64,000 nucleotides of DNA, from NCBI GenBank assembly GCA_001443525.1, contig LKPX01000011.1, positions 1 to 64,000 on the forward strand. Reading direction: 5' to 3'. The DNA is from Desulfobacteraceae bacterium RAAP-1 (GTDB lineage: Bacteria > Desulfobacterota > Desulfobacteria > Desulfobacterales > Desulfatirhabdiaceae). The notes beneath the pieces were generated by a model that ran no database searches, was not told the origin of the DNA, and saw nothing but the letters and a program-made list of their open reading frames with translations. A program made the position numbers and the translations under genes. How positions within the stretch are numbered: position 1 is the first letter of the stretch; the number at the start of each line of letters is the position of its first letter. This document shows, piece after piece, positions 1-8,923 of the stretch.

Positions 1-37
1 GTAATTCCATTTTGCTTTCAAAATGATATTCCAGCAA

Positions 38-142
38 GCATTCGGACTGAGACCGCGAAAGCAAGCGAGCAGCGATGAGACTGTACATTCAGTACGTCGA
101 ATTGCGGCACAGCGAAGCTGACAAAGGTATCAGTTTGAATGC
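38..142. repeat. Short palindromic repeat (family B)
   Basis: An approximately 105-bp segment has imperfect inverted ends: GCATTCGGACTGAGACC at the left and the complement of GCATTCAAACTGATACC at the right (14 of 17 positions agree). An inner GTAC-N5-GTAC palindrome lies near the middle. The architecture resembles a REP or MITE-like element. No open reading frame of note lies inside it. Only one copy was seen in this window, so its dispersed nature is inference. Confidence 0.55.
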
Positions 143-160
143 GAACTGGAATAAAGACAA

Positions 161-188
161 AGGGACCGGTTTCTGAAAGCCGGTCCCT
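161..188. terminator. Hairpin, possible terminator
   Basis: AGGGACCGG and CCGGTCCCT form a perfect 9-bp stem with a 10-nt loop. Only two T residues follow on the plus strand, so an intrinsic terminator is possible but not typical. It lies between repeat B and the ferredoxin gene. Confidence 0.4.
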
Positions 189-269
189 TATGCAGCCAGA
201 TAAAATCACCTTGTTTTTCCGTAAAGAATGGTATAGGAAATGGGGGCGAACCACACAGGAGACATCCGC

Positions 270-995
270 ATGAAATCGCCGGCTGAAACCAATGGAATCA
301 CGGAGCAGGTTTTAGATGTGATCGCAGCGGGGCCGCTGCTTTCACGAAGGAGTGTTCTGAAGCTTTGCGGGGCTGCGATCGCCGGAATGGCATCATGGGC
401 CTGTTTGGGTACGGGCAGCGGTATGTGCGCTCCATTGATAATTACGGAGCAGGCCCATGGGCTGGTGGTTGCGGATCCCACCAGATGTGTTGCCTGCCGC
501 AGATGTGAGCTTGCCTGCACCGAATACAATGACGGAAAATCGCATCCTGCGCTGTCGCGCATCAAAGTGTGGCGAAATCTGAATTTCGGTCCAGCGGGCC
601 TGTATTCCAGACAAGGTAATTACGGAGACTGGGGAACAGGACTGATCGTTCAGGATTTCTGCAAACAGTGCCCGCATCCCGTCCCCTGTGCTGACGCCTG
701 TCCCAACGCCGCCATCGAAGTGAAACCACCTACCAATGCCAGGGTCATCGATCCTGCCAGGTGTACCGGCTGTAAAGTATGTCTGAAAGCCTGCCCTTGG
801 GAAATGATCTCATATGATGCAGATACAGCCAAGGCGACCAAATGTTTTCTGTGCGATGGCAAGCCAAAATGTGTTGAAGCTTGTCCAGCTGAGGCCCTGA
901 CGTATGTGTCCTGGATTGATCTGACCGATAAGGTGCCACCCCGAATAACACCCGCTTTAAGCAGAACCCATGCATGCGGAGATTGTCATAAATAG
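270..995 (+). CDS. ydhY: Tat-exported-type 4x[4Fe-4S] ferredoxin, YdhY-like
   Basis: This 241-residue protein carries sixteen cysteines in four ferredoxin-type motifs, including CVACRRCELAC, CTGCKVCLKAC and CFLCDGKPKCVEAC, and so should hold four [4Fe-4S] clusters as an electron-transfer subunit. The ATG at 270 is chosen over an upstream one at 240 because ACAGGAGA lies just before it. The N-terminus shows SRRSVLK followed by a hydrophobic stretch, which resembles a twin-arginine signal. The next gene, 23 bp downstream, encodes an AOR-family enzyme. E. coli has the same order in ydhY-ydhV, and the pairing is established knowledge. The physiological partner and substrate are unknown. The Tat-like leader is odd beside a partner with no signal peptide. 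Confidence 0.85.
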   Translation: MKSPAETNGITEQVLDVIAAGPLLSRRSVLKLCGAAIAGMASWACLGTGSGMCAPLIITEQAHGLVVADPTRCVACRRCELACTEYNDGKSHPALSRIKVWRNLNFGPAGLYSRQGNYGDWGTGLIVQDFCKQCPHPVPCADACPNAAIEVKPPTNARVIDPARCTGCKVCLKACPWEMISYDADTAKATKCFLCDGKPKCVEACPAEALTYVSWIDLTDKVPPRITPALSRTHACGDCHK

Positions 996-1018
996 AAGCA
1001 GCGGAAGGAGAAGGCAGT

Positions 1019-3121
1019 ATGACGCCATATGGCGGATGGGCAGGAAAAGTCCTCCGGGTTGATTTATCTACCGGACGCATTACCACGGAAGACACCATCG
1101 AAAAATACAAAGACTATATCGGGGGCACGGGAATAGGGTACAAAGTCCTGTGGGATGAAGTTGCGGCGGACACAAAGGCTTTCGACCCCGAAAATAAAAT
1201 TATTTTTGCCACCGGCCCTCTGGCGGGTACCAGTGCGCCATGCAGCGGAAGAACCGCCATCACCACGCTGTGGCCGACCTGTTGGCCGAAGCATCTGGTC
1301 GGGACAGGGCACATGGGCGGCCACTTTGCCGCGGAACTGAAATATGCTGGATTCGATGCCGTCATCATTGAGGGCAGGGCCGACCATCCCGTCTGGCTTG
1401 CGATTTCCGACGGCAAGGCTGAAATCAGGGATGCCCGCCAGCTTTGGGGACAGGGCATACGGCGGACTACATACGAAATTTCCAGACAGATGGGTGCCGA
1501 AGCTTGCGTGGCAGCGATTGGTCAAGCCGGTGAAAACGTGGTTCCCATGTCCGTCATTATCAACTCGGTTTCGCATTCAGCCGCAGGCGGCGCAGTGCTG
1601 GGTTCCAAGAACCTGAAAGCCATCGGTGTCCGGGGCACCGGCAGCATCCGTATCGGAGGAAATAAAGAGGAATGGGAAAAGGTGGTTAAGTACCATCTCT
1701 CGCTTCTTGGCGCCAACAATCAGCACGTGGTGCCCAGCAGTCCTCAGCCATGGGCGGAGCACTACGATCCGGCCAGCCGGTGGCTCGCATCGAAAGGGAG
1801 ACAATGGGGCGCCGCAAACCCGCCTGTCGATACCGGAACCTGCGATCCGCGCAATCTCAACCGCATCGCTTATCGCACAAACAATGCCGTTTTTTTTCTG
1901 GGCGAAAAGGCCTGGCAGTACACCGTGAGAGGCAACGGCTGTACAGGTTGTCCTATCCGGTGTCACACCATCATCAAAGTTCCGTCCGTTACTTCGACGT
2001 ACGGCATATCGGAAATCGGTCAGAGCACCTGTGTCCGTCTAATGCTGGGGAAGTTGTTTTTCAAAAACTTTCCGGATGGTCCCCGGGGCAAGACTTCCAT
2101 CGAAGCGTGTATGGTGGGCATGCACCTTGCCGATGATCTCGGACTGTGGGACAATTACGGCCAGCTTCAGCGCGACTTTAAGAAATGTTACACCGAAGGT
2201 ATCATTCGGAGCAAGATCGGTGAAAAAGAATTCCAGAGCTATTCATGGGATCGGTTTGAAAAGGGGGATCCCGCCTTTTTATTTGAGCTGCTTCCGAGGA
2301 TCGCCGGCAGGGAAGGTGAGCTGGCAACAGCCCTTGGGCTTGGGACCGGGTTCATGCTCGATCGCTGGAAAATCGCCGAAGCGGACTGGAAGAGCGATCG
2401 CAACCTGCTATACTGGAAGTTCGGGCATCCGAAACATCACTCCAACGAGGATGCGGGGCAATGCGGTGTTATCATCAACACGCAATACAATCGCGATTCC
2501 CAGTGCCATTCTCACACCAATTTCATCCGGAACGGACTTCCGCTGGAAATCCAGAAGAAGCTGGCCGCCGAGCTTTGGGGCTCCGAAGCTGCGGTTGATG
2601 CGCCGGGCGCCTTCACGCCCATGAACGTCCATAAGGCCCGGATGGCGAAGTGGTCGCTTTTGAGAAAGGAGCTGCACGACGCGATTCCTCTCTGCAACTG
2701 GATGGGGCCGTGGTCCGCATCGCCGCTTAAAGAGCGCGGTTATAGAGGCGACGATGCCATCGAGTCGAGGCTCTACAGTCTGGTTACCGGGGATAACAAG
2801 TCGAGCCAGGAGCTTGATGAGGTTGCCGAACGTATTTTCGTTCTCCATCGCGCTCTGACCATCCGGGGTATGGGAACAAAAGAAATGCGCACAAAGCACG
2901 ATACCATCCCTGGCTGGGTTTATGGGGATGATAAAGACCGGGCGCCCTTTATCAAGGGCAGTATTCAAATGGATAAAGACGACATGGAAACCGCGATGCG
3001 CATGTTTTATGAGGAAGCCGGATGGGACAAGAAGACAGGCTCACCTACCAGAGAGACTTATCACCGGCTGGGACTCGCGAACGTAGCCAAGGAACTGGAC
3101 CAAAAGGGGCTGATCGTGTGA
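1019..3121 (+). CDS. ydhV: Aldehyde:ferredoxin oxidoreductase family, YdhV-like
   Basis: This 700-residue protein matches the AOR family, which carries a tungsto- or molybdo-bispyranopterin cofactor and one [4Fe-4S] cluster. The likely cluster ligands are C308, C311 and C315 (motif CTGCPIRC) and C482. Length and many local stretches, such as HVVPSSPQPWAEHYDP and a C-terminal TRETYHRLGL, resemble E. coli YdhV (700 residues from memory) more than the carboxylate-reducing archaeal AORs or BamB. The start follows GGAAGGAG. It forms a two-gene unit with the upstream ferredoxin. No signal peptide is visible, so a cytoplasmic location is expected unless it hitch-hikes with the Tat-type partner. The substrate cannot be read from sequence. 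Confidence 0.88.
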   Translation: MTPYGGWAGKVLRVDLSTGRITTEDTIEKYKDYIGGTGIGYKVLWDEVAADTKAFDPENKIIFATGPLAGTSAPCSGRTAITTLWPTCWPKHLVGTGHMGGHFAAELKYAGFDAVIIEGRADHPVWLAISDGKAEIRDARQLWGQGIRRTTYEISRQMGAEACVAAIGQAGENVVPMSVIINSVSHSAAGGAVLGSKNLKAIGVRGTGSIRIGGNKEEWEKVVKYHLSLLGANNQHVVPSSPQPWAEHYDPASRWLASKGRQWGAANPPVDTGTCDPRNLNRIAYRTNNAVFFLGEKAWQYTVRGNGCTGCPIRCHTIIKVPSVTSTYGISEIGQSTCVRLMLGKLFFKNFPDGPRGKTSIEACMVGMHLADDLGLWDNYGQLQRDFKKCYTEGIIRSKIGEKEFQSYSWDRFEKGDPAFLFELLPRIAGREGELATALGLGTGFMLDRWKIAEADWKSDRNLLYWKFGHPKHHSNEDAGQCGVIINTQYNRDSQCHSHTNFIRNGLPLEIQKKLAAELWGSEAAVDAPGAFTPMNVHKARMAKWSLLRKELHDAIPLCNWMGPWSASPLKERGYRGDDAIESRLYSLVTGDNKSSQELDEVAERIFVLHRALTIRGMGTKEMRTKHDTIPGWVYGDDKDRAPFIKGSIQMDKDDMETAMRMFYEEAGWDKKTGSPTRETYHRLGLANVAKELDQKGLIV

Positions 3122-3173
3122 AAGAAGCCGCTTCAGGGGCAAATCGAAAATCCCTGAAAGCTTTCCGTTACAT

Positions 3174-4550
3174 TTATCTGTTTCTTGTAACGATGTACTC
3201 GGCAATTGTTTTGTCATCTGGCAGGATCCTTTCCACGCGGCAAATGAGCGTACCGTCAGCCAGTAAAATTTCCAGCTCCTCTCCTGCAACAACATTTCGT
3301 GGACTCCGGATCACCGTCGCATCAGTCACCTTTCGGGTGATACTGTATCCTCTGGATAAAATTGCCTGAGGGTTCAGTGTCTGAAGTCTGGCTTGAACTT
3401 CTCGAAATGCTGCAGATACTTCAGACTGGGCTATTTTTATATAATTTAAAAGGTTAAGTCTATTTTGTTCGAGTATTCCATGGTATTTTCGTATCCGGAC
3501 AGCCGGGCTTGCCGACAGGAGTGCGCTGCGCTGCCTTTCCAGATATTCCCGCTGTCGTTGAACCCGTAATGCCGCTGCGTTCGAAAGCCTTCCGGCAAGA
3601 TCATCGAGCCGTATCCGGCCATCCTGAATCCGTTGACGTGGATGCACCAGGGTACGAACGTTTTCCATGAGCATGGTTTTCAGATGCGCCATCATTTGAC
3701 GTATTCCGGCAAACAGCTTCTGCGTGAGCTCCGCACACTGCCTTGACAGCTCGTAACGGCTGGGAAATACCAGTTCGGCAGCCGCTGACGGAGTAGGGGC
3801 GCGAAGATCTGCTGCAAAATCAGCGATGGTGAAGTCCGTTTCATGCCCAACGGCCGACACCACCGGAATTTGTGACGCGGATATCGCCCGCGCCACTCGT
3901 TCCGAATTAAACGCCTGCATATCTTCCAGAGAACCGCCGCCTCTGGCCAGAATGATAACATCGGATGACATTCGGGCGTTCAGCAGCATCAATGCGTTTT
4001 CGATGTCATTAATTGCTGTGTCACCCTGTACCTTTACTGGAACAATTTCGATGGGAATACTGGGAAAGCGTCTGGCGGCGATGCGGATGATGTCATGAAC
4101 CACCGCGCCGTCCGGAGACGTGATCACGCTGACGACAGAAGGAAAAGAGGGAATGATTTTTTTTCGATCTTCATCAAAAAGACCTTCTGACGCCAGCCTG
4201 GCCTTGAGTTGTTCGAATGCAATCTGAAGTGCACCGATACCTTTGGGCTCCAGATATTCCAAGATAACCTGGTAGGCGCCTCTGGGTTCATAAACGCTGA
4301 TTCTGCCGAGACCGACTATCCGCTGTCCGTCTTCGAGATCAAACTGAAGATTCCGTATCTGTGGGCGGAACATGACCGCGGCTATCTGTGAATGCGCATC
4401 TTTCAGAGTGAAATAATAATGACCCGATACAGGTTTTCGGAAATTGGAAACTTCGCCGATTATCCATATCAGCGGAAATGCTTTTTCCAGAAGAACCTTA
4501 ATCTGATCGTTAATTTCAGAAACGGTATATACGCGACGCTGTTCAATCAT
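3174..4550 (-). CDS. xseA: Exodeoxyribonuclease VII large subunit
   Basis: XseA is the catalytic subunit of the single-strand exonuclease used in DNA repair. The 458-residue product begins with an OB-fold region (VYTVSEINDQIKVLLE, WIIGEVSNFRKP), then the nuclease domain with VVSVITSPDGAVVHDI, a VILARGGGSLEDM stretch and VGHETDFTIADFAAD, then a long coiled-coil C-terminal arm. The start at 4550 (MIEQRRVY) matches the family; a longer frame would add an unconserved leader. No clear Shine-Dalgarno is present. The small subunit XseB is not in this window; the neighbouring small gene is a different family. It is convergent with ydhV, and an imperfect hairpin lies between the two. Confidence 0.93.
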   Translation of the reverse strand: MIEQRRVYTVSEINDQIKVLLEKAFPLIWIIGEVSNFRKPVSGHYYFTLKDAHSQIAAVMFRPQIRNLQFDLEDGQRIVGLGRISVYEPRGAYQVILEYLEPKGIGALQIAFEQLKARLASEGLFDEDRKKIIPSFPSVVSVITSPDGAVVHDIIRIAARRFPSIPIEIVPVKVQGDTAINDIENALMLLNARMSSDVIILARGGGSLEDMQAFNSERVARAISASQIPVVSAVGHETDFTIADFAADLRAPTPSAAAELVFPSRYELSRQCAELTQKLFAGIRQMMAHLKTMLMENVRTLVHPRQRIQDGRIRLDDLAGRLSNAAALRVQRQREYLERQRSALLSASPAVRIRKYHGILEQNRLNLLNYIKIAQSEVSAAFREVQARLQTLNPQAILSRGYSITRKVTDATVIRSPRNVVAGEELEILLADGTLICRVERILPDDKTIAEYIVTRNR

Positions 4551-4648
4551 ATCCGGGCTTTTTAATCTATAACGTCTGATAATGGATATTATGTAAACTT
4601 TTTGATAAATCCGACATAAAAAGGGAGGCAATGCAGCATGCGGGCTTT

Positions 4649-4918
4649 TTAAGTCGTCCGGCGTTTCATGAGAAAATCGCGCACTGCAGGCGCTGCATAG
4701 ACGGATTCATGCGGCAGATCGTTCAGAACATCCGCCAGAATCGAATTCCGAGTGTGGATGGGAAGCTGTTTGTCCAGGAACATGACACGCTGTCCTTTGA
4801 TAATACATAAACCGCTTTTGGCCTTAAAGCCCGTTGCCGACAGCCTTTGTTCAGAAACCTGAATACCGATTTTAGCCGCCAGTTCTTTAAGCCCCTGGTA
4901 CAGATGTTCCGGTTTCAT
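4649..4918 (-). CDS. Conserved small protein of unknown function
   Basis: An 89-residue protein beginning MKPEHLYQGLKELAAKIGI and ending in a YAAPAVRDFLMKR segment. The features SGLCIIKGQ and HTRNSILADVLNDLP recall a small deltaproteobacterial family known only as hypothetical. It has no cysteine motif, signal peptide or membrane segment. It lies 3 bp after hisA and about 100 bp before xseA on the same strand, which suggests co-transcription. It is not XseB. Function unknown. Confidence 0.7.
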   Translation of the reverse strand: MKPEHLYQGLKELAAKIGIQVSEQRLSATGFKAKSGLCIIKGQRVMFLDKQLPIHTRNSILADVLNDLPHESVYAAPAVRDFLMKRRTT

Positions 4919-4921
4919 CTT

Positions 4922-5650
4922 TCATGCGGATCTGGCAAGTTCAATGGCGTCCTTGAGAATCAGCGTTCCGCTGTAAAGCGCTTTACCGGTAATGACCCCT
5001 GTCACGCCGGATTTTGCCAGCGGCAGCAGGTTCCGGATGTCATTGAGCGTAGAAACGCCTCCGGAAGCCACCACCGGAATGGATATGGATTCTGCAAGCT
5101 GCTGAGTTTCCTCGATATTTGGGCCTGTTTGCATGCCGTCCCGATGGATATCCGTAAAATTGATGGCTGCAACGCCGAAGTCTTCAAACTGTCTGGCCAG
5201 ATCAACGGCCAGGATATCGGTCGTCCGCGTCCATCCTTCAATGGCCACCCTGCCCTTTCTGGCGTCTATACCCACGACGATCCGTCCGGGATATTGAAGG
5301 CATGCCTCGCGCACCAGCTCTGGATTCCGGATGGCCTCAGTGCCAATGACCACTCTGCCGATACCGATATCCATATAACGGTGAATGGTCTCCATATTTC
5401 GGATACCGCCACCGACTTGAACCGGTATATGGATTTTCTGAAGAATGTGCTGAATGGTTTCCAGATTTACAGGTGTTTTTTCAATGGCTCCGTTCAAATC
5501 CACTACATGCAGCAGTTCCGCCCCCTGCCCTTCCCACTGAACGGCCATGGATGCCGGGTCATCTGAAAAAACCGTTTCTGCATCCATACGGCCCTGAAGC
5601 AGCCGGACGCATCTGCCATCCTTGATATCTACCGCAGGTATCACCATCAT
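4922..5650 (-). CDS. hisA: Phosphoribosylformimino-AICAR ribotide isomerase
   Basis: HisA opens the ribose ring of ProFAR in histidine biosynthesis (an Amadori-type isomerisation). The 242-residue (beta/alpha)8 protein shows the N-terminal VIPAVDIKDGRCVRL with the catalytic Asp, the central VVGIDARKGRVAIEGW carrying the second Asp, and both phosphate-binding halves (VQVGGGIR and VVASGGV). The start overlaps the stop of the upstream lipoprotein gene by 4 bp, implying translational coupling. MM at the start leaves a one-codon ambiguity. hisB lies two genes upstream; the other his genes are elsewhere. Confidence 0.96.
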   Translation of the reverse strand: MMVIPAVDIKDGRCVRLLQGRMDAETVFSDDPASMAVQWEGQGAELLHVVDLNGAIEKTPVNLETIQHILQKIHIPVQVGGGIRNMETIHRYMDIGIGRVVIGTEAIRNPELVREACLQYPGRIVVGIDARKGRVAIEGWTRTTDILAVDLARQFEDFGVAAINFTDIHRDGMQTGPNIEETQQLAESISIPVVASGGVSTLNDIRNLLPLAKSGVTGVITGKALYSGTLILKDAIELARSA

Positions 5651-6330
5651 GGTTTGGGAAATCTCCTTAATATGGCTTCAAGACCTTCCTTCGCCAGTTC
5701 TTCGGCGGTAATCCAGCTGCCCTTCCGATGCATAAAAGTGTTAAAATCCAGTATGTTTTCACTAAGCGACTTCTGGGTTTCATCAAAGCGGTCAGACCAG
5801 ATCAAGCGACCGGCGGCGACATCGATCAGACTCAGATCAAACGCTACAGAAGCCGGATGTTCAACGGCAATCCGGTTTCCCTGTCTGTCTATGAACCGAA
5901 AAACATGTCCAACCAGTACCGCGTCGGCGCCGATCTGCTTTCCTGCCTTTACATACTGTTTCAAACTGTCGGATGCTGTATCGCTATCCGGAACCGTACC
6001 GGACAGAATATCCTGATACCCCTCCGAGGAAAGAATGGTGTACTTCCCGGATGTTTGAAGAAGACTGACCAGCGTTGACGTTAAATACGGAAGCGCTGAA
6101 TCCGGCACATAACCGGTCATCATTACATGGCCGGAAAGATAAGATCTTGCATTGACATTTACACCATAAATCTTTGTAATATCTTGAAATGGAAGCACTG
6201 CTATGGATTTGATTCCCACGGCTTCGACCGGTTTTTCAGGTTGGACGTTCCGGGTGTTACATGCCGTCAGCAGCATACATGCCAGACAGATAACTCCCCA
6301 TCGGGATACATATTTCAGCAATGATATCAT
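5647..6330 (-). CDS. Lipoprotein with CsgG/DUF799-like fold
   Basis: A 227-residue protein with an N-terminal signal and lipobox LLTAC (Cys24), so it is expected to be lipid-anchored. The mature part has IKSIAVLPFQDIT, IGADAVLVGHVFRF and a C-terminal DLSLIDVAAGRLIWSDRFDETQ stretch. This is the pattern of the GNA1162/CsgG-type lipoproteins that assemble from TolB-like N-terminal halves. It sits between hisB and hisA with stop/start overlaps at both ends, an odd place for an envelope protein. Whether it has any link to histidine metabolism is unknown; co-expression is the only support. Confidence 0.75.
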   Translation of the reverse strand: MISLLKYVSRWGVICLACMLLTACNTRNVQPEKPVEAVGIKSIAVLPFQDITKIYGVNVNARSYLSGHVMMTGYVPDSALPYLTSTLVSLLQTSGKYTILSSEGYQDILSGTVPDSDTASDSLKQYVKAGKQIGADAVLVGHVFRFIDRQGNRIAVEHPASVAFDLSLIDVAAGRLIWSDRFDETQKSLSENILDFNTFMHRKGSWITAEELAKEGLEAILRRFPKP

Positions 6331-6920
6331 TATAAATGGCCTTTGGTAGAGTGAATGTCCGTGATGCGGGTATCTATGGAGACGGCCTCATCCATGGCCC
6401 GACCCAACGCCTTGAAAATAGACTCCAGAATATGATGAAGATTCTCGCCATAAGCAACGTTGATATGCAGATTCATGCCGGCGTGGACTGAAAGCGCCCT
6501 GAAAAACTCCATGCCCAGCCCGGCATCGAAAACCGTATCCGCTCTGGATATCCGTTGCGGAATATGGTACGCCAGATAAGGTCTGCGGGAGAGATCCACT
6601 GTAACCGCCGTTAACGTTTCATCCATAGGAACCACAGCATGGCCGTAACGCCGAATGCCTTTCCGGTCTCCCAGCGCCTTTTCTATGGCGTCTCCTAACA
6701 CCAGTCCGGCATCTTCAACCGTATGGTGCATATCCACATGAAGATCGCCTGTAGCCTGAACCGTGAGATCAAAAAAACCATGTGCTGCAAACAGGGTCAG
6801 CATATGATCTAAAAAGCCGATACCCGTTGAGATATCCCGTCTTCCGCTTCCATCCAGATCAATGGACACCTTGATATCGGTTTCAGATGTTTTCCGGTAA
6901 ATAACCGCCGTGCGTCCCAT
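6330..6920 (-). CDS. hisB: Imidazoleglycerol-phosphate dehydratase
   Basis: HisB removes water from imidazoleglycerol phosphate in histidine biosynthesis and binds two Mn ions. The 196-residue protein is the monofunctional type, with no phosphatase domain. Visible family motifs are GFLDHMLTLFAAHG, DLHVDMHHTVEDAGLVLG and the second repeat MNLHINVAYGENLHHILES. It is the first gene of the minus-strand run hisB, lipoprotein, hisA, small unknown, xseA. Confidence 0.96.
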   Translation of the reverse strand: MGRTAVIYRKTSETDIKVSIDLDGSGRRDISTGIGFLDHMLTLFAAHGFFDLTVQATGDLHVDMHHTVEDAGLVLGDAIEKALGDRKGIRRYGHAVVPMDETLTAVTVDLSRRPYLAYHIPQRISRADTVFDAGLGMEFFRALSVHAGMNLHINVAYGENLHHILESIFKALGRAMDEAVSIDTRITDIHSTKGHL

Positions 6921-7069
6921 GACAACAGTACCTCATGATAAGTATAAAACAACAAAGGAGATGCAGCGCGTGAGGCTACTTCCTTATTAACTGCGCTTAG
7001 TAACGAACGTATCCAGTAAAGTCAACAGAATTCATGGATGCCCTCATTTTAAAAGCAAAGCGGTTTTTC

Positions 7070-7098
7070 TTGACATCCCGGCCGGGTTTATTTAATAC
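7070..7098 (+). promoter_or_regulatory. Sigma-70 type promoter
   Basis: TTGACA, a 17-nt spacer and TAATAC give a near-consensus promoter facing the CBS-ACT gene, whose start is about 155 nt downstream. It lies in the 343-bp gene-free gap 6921-7263, which otherwise holds only a small hairpin GCAGCG-TTAG-CGCTGC at 7197-7212 in the predicted leader. Confidence 0.6.
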
Positions 7099-7263
7099 CG
7101 GTTAATATCGGATTGCTGAACCCCCAAAAATCAAAAAATGGATAATCGCTCAAAAGCCATTTTTTTTAGTCGTCAGATGCAGTATCTTTGGAGGATGCAG
7201 CGTTAGCGCTGCTATGCAGACTTTCTGCGAAACCGTCAAATGTTATGGCGAGGAGATAGATTT

Positions 7264-7938
7264 ATGTATGTTGGCCGTGTTATGCACACAGACCTGGTAA
7301 CGGTGCCGCCGGAAATGACTCTGGTAGATGCAATGGAATTGATTACCCGTAAACAGATTGCCCATCTTCTGGTGGTGGACAAAAATAATAAACTGGTAGG
7401 CCTGGTTTCAGATCGCGATCTGAAGCAAAACTGGGCATCTCCGGCCACCACGTTAAGCACCCATGAGCTGAATTATCTGCTGACCAAGGTGACCGTCAAC
7501 ATGATCATGATCAGAAAGGTGGTGTCGGTAACCCCAGGCACCACCATAGAACGGGCGGCTCATGTCATGCAGGAACACCGGATTGGCGCACTGCCAGTCA
7601 TGGATAAAGATCGTCTGGTCGGAATCATTACGACAACCGATGTCATGGGAGTATTGCTGCAGGCCATTGGCATTGATAAAGACAGCACCCGCTTTACGGT
7701 TCTGGTTTTTGACCGTATTGGTTTTATTGCGGAAATATCCCGGATTTTGAAAGATCTCGGTATCAATATCCGGAGTCTTTTTGCCTGGCCGGAAACGCGA
7801 TATCCGGATATTTACCATCTGGTGATGCGGGTATCCTCCCGTGATGGAGAGAAAGCCATATCGGCTCTCAGAGAGGGCGGCTTTAATGTGATGACAGACT
7901 ATGTTGAAGATATTTCCCCGTTTTTGCCCAAAAAATGA
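7264..7938 (+). CDS. CBS-pair and ACT domain regulatory protein
   Basis: A 224-residue AcuB-like protein. Two CBS motifs occupy about residues 1-135 (MYVGRVMHTDLVTVPPEMTL and a second MIRKVVSVTPGTTIERA unit), with an ACT domain behind them (FTVLVFDRIGFIAEISRIL). CBS pairs usually bind adenosine nucleotides and ACT domains bind amino acids, so a ligand-sensing role is likely; the target is unknown. ATG 7264 is used because GAGGAGAT lies 7 nt upstream; an in-frame ATG at 7240 has no such site. A short repeat starts inside the stop codon. Confidence 0.85.
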   Translation: MYVGRVMHTDLVTVPPEMTLVDAMELITRKQIAHLLVVDKNNKLVGLVSDRDLKQNWASPATTLSTHELNYLLTKVTVNMIMIRKVVSVTPGTTIERAAHVMQEHRIGALPVMDKDRLVGIITTTDVMGVLLQAIGIDKDSTRFTVLVFDRIGFIAEISRILKDLGINIRSLFAWPETRYPDIYHLVMRVSSRDGEKAISALREGGFNVMTDYVEDISPFLPKK

Positions 7939-8060
7939 CGACTTTGTGAAAAGTCCGCATGCTGCGTTGTACTGCATCCTTCGTCATTGCAGCGTACGAC
8001 AAGTACTCTTCATTCCTCAGGATTTGTACGCCTTGCCTGCGAACATTTTACGAAGTCATC
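7937..8060. repeat. Dispersed palindromic repeat, family A, full copy
   Basis: A 124-bp segment with inverted ends GACGACTTTGTGAAAAGTC and CATTTTACGAAGTCATC and the internal GCATGCTGCGTTG and GCCTTGCCTGCGAAC blocks shared with the copies at 53.3 and 59.2 kb. Its left end overlaps the TGA of the CBS-ACT gene. No coding capacity. Confidence 0.8.
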
Positions 8061-8100
8061 CGAAAATCGACTTTTTAGGCGGCAAATAACCGATAATTGC

Positions 8101-8130
8101 TTGACAGTCTTCATATCATCGTGGTAAACC
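8101..8130 (+). promoter_or_regulatory. Probable tRNA promoter
   Basis: A perfect TTGACA is followed after 18 nt by TAAACC, 14 bp before the tRNA-Pro 5' end. The -10 element is weak, so the start site is tentative. Confidence 0.45.
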
Positions 8131-8143
8131 ACCCATCATGTGT

Positions 8144-8222
<79 letters not shown>

Positions 8223-8270
8223 AGCAGCTTGTTGCGTACAACTGGTTTTTTGGAAAGCCTGGAAAAATAA

Positions 8271-8307
8271 AAAAGCCGTTTTGCTTTTCATAGCAAAACG
8301 GCTTTTT
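8271..8307. terminator. Intrinsic terminator, probably bidirectional
   Basis: AAAAGCCGTTTTGC and GCAAAACGGCTTTT form a 14-bp stem. T-runs follow on the plus strand, and A-runs precede it so that the minus strand also ends in T. It can end both the tRNA-Pro transcript and the hsp20 transcript. Confidence 0.85.
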
Positions 8308-8362
8308 GTTTTTACTTTTGAATGACAAGCGTTACAAAAGCCCCGTCCCTTGGATTGGCTCT

Positions 8363-8809
8363 TTATTCAATATTAATATTTATCTGTTTGGGTCTCTGTT
8401 CTTCGGGTTTAGGAATTTCAATTTCCAGAACCCCATCCTTGAAAGATGCCTTGATGCTTTCAGGATTGATGGCTGCTGGAAGTGTGAATGCCCTGTAAAA
8501 AGATCCAAAGCTCCTCTCTTTCCTGAAATATTTCTCCTCGGAAATCTCTTTAGTTTCAGCTCGCTCGCCCTTCAGCGTCAGAATATTTTCCTTGACTTCG
8601 ATCGAGACATTCTCCTTAGCGATTCCCGGAAGCTCGGCATGTATGACAATGGAACCTTCTTTGTCATAGATATCCACCACCGGTTTCCAAGTGCCCAATG
8701 TCGTATCATCGTCTATCAGCGTACGTGGAAACGCATCGCTGAACAGACGGTTGATACTGTCCTGTAAACTAGCCACTGCCCCATAAGGCTGCCATCTGAC
8801 AAGTGCCAT
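8363..8809 (-). CDS. Hsp20/alpha-crystallin small heat shock protein
   Basis: A 148-residue holdase-type chaperone. The alpha-crystallin domain spans about residues 42-140, with WKPVVDIYDKEGSIVIHAELPG at its start and the A-x-x-x-n-G-V-L signature as ASFKDGVLEIEIPK. A C-terminal IxI-type motif (ININIE) is present. The start MALVRWQP is preceded by GGAGGTGG; a longer frame upstream is not supported. It is monocistronic, ending at the shared terminator. No CIRCE element or clear sigma-32 site was found upstream. Confidence 0.93.
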   Translation of the reverse strand: MALVRWQPYGAVASLQDSINRLFSDAFPRTLIDDDTTLGTWKPVVDIYDKEGSIVIHAELPGIAKENVSIEVKENILTLKGERAETKEISEEKYFRKERSFGSFYRAFTLPAAINPESIKASFKDGVLEIEIPKPEEQRPKQININIE

Positions 8810-8923
8810 AATTCCACCTCCTGTTATCAAAACGTTACCATTAAAATGACAGACCAAATACAATTAACTCTTTTAATTCAACCCCTTACTTTTGACATCA
8901 AAAATAATCATATTTTTTTGTCT

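Noticed and set aside
4649-4918. XseB, the exonuclease VII small subunit, next to xseA
   Set aside because: The sequence lacks the XseB helical pattern and matches a different small family.
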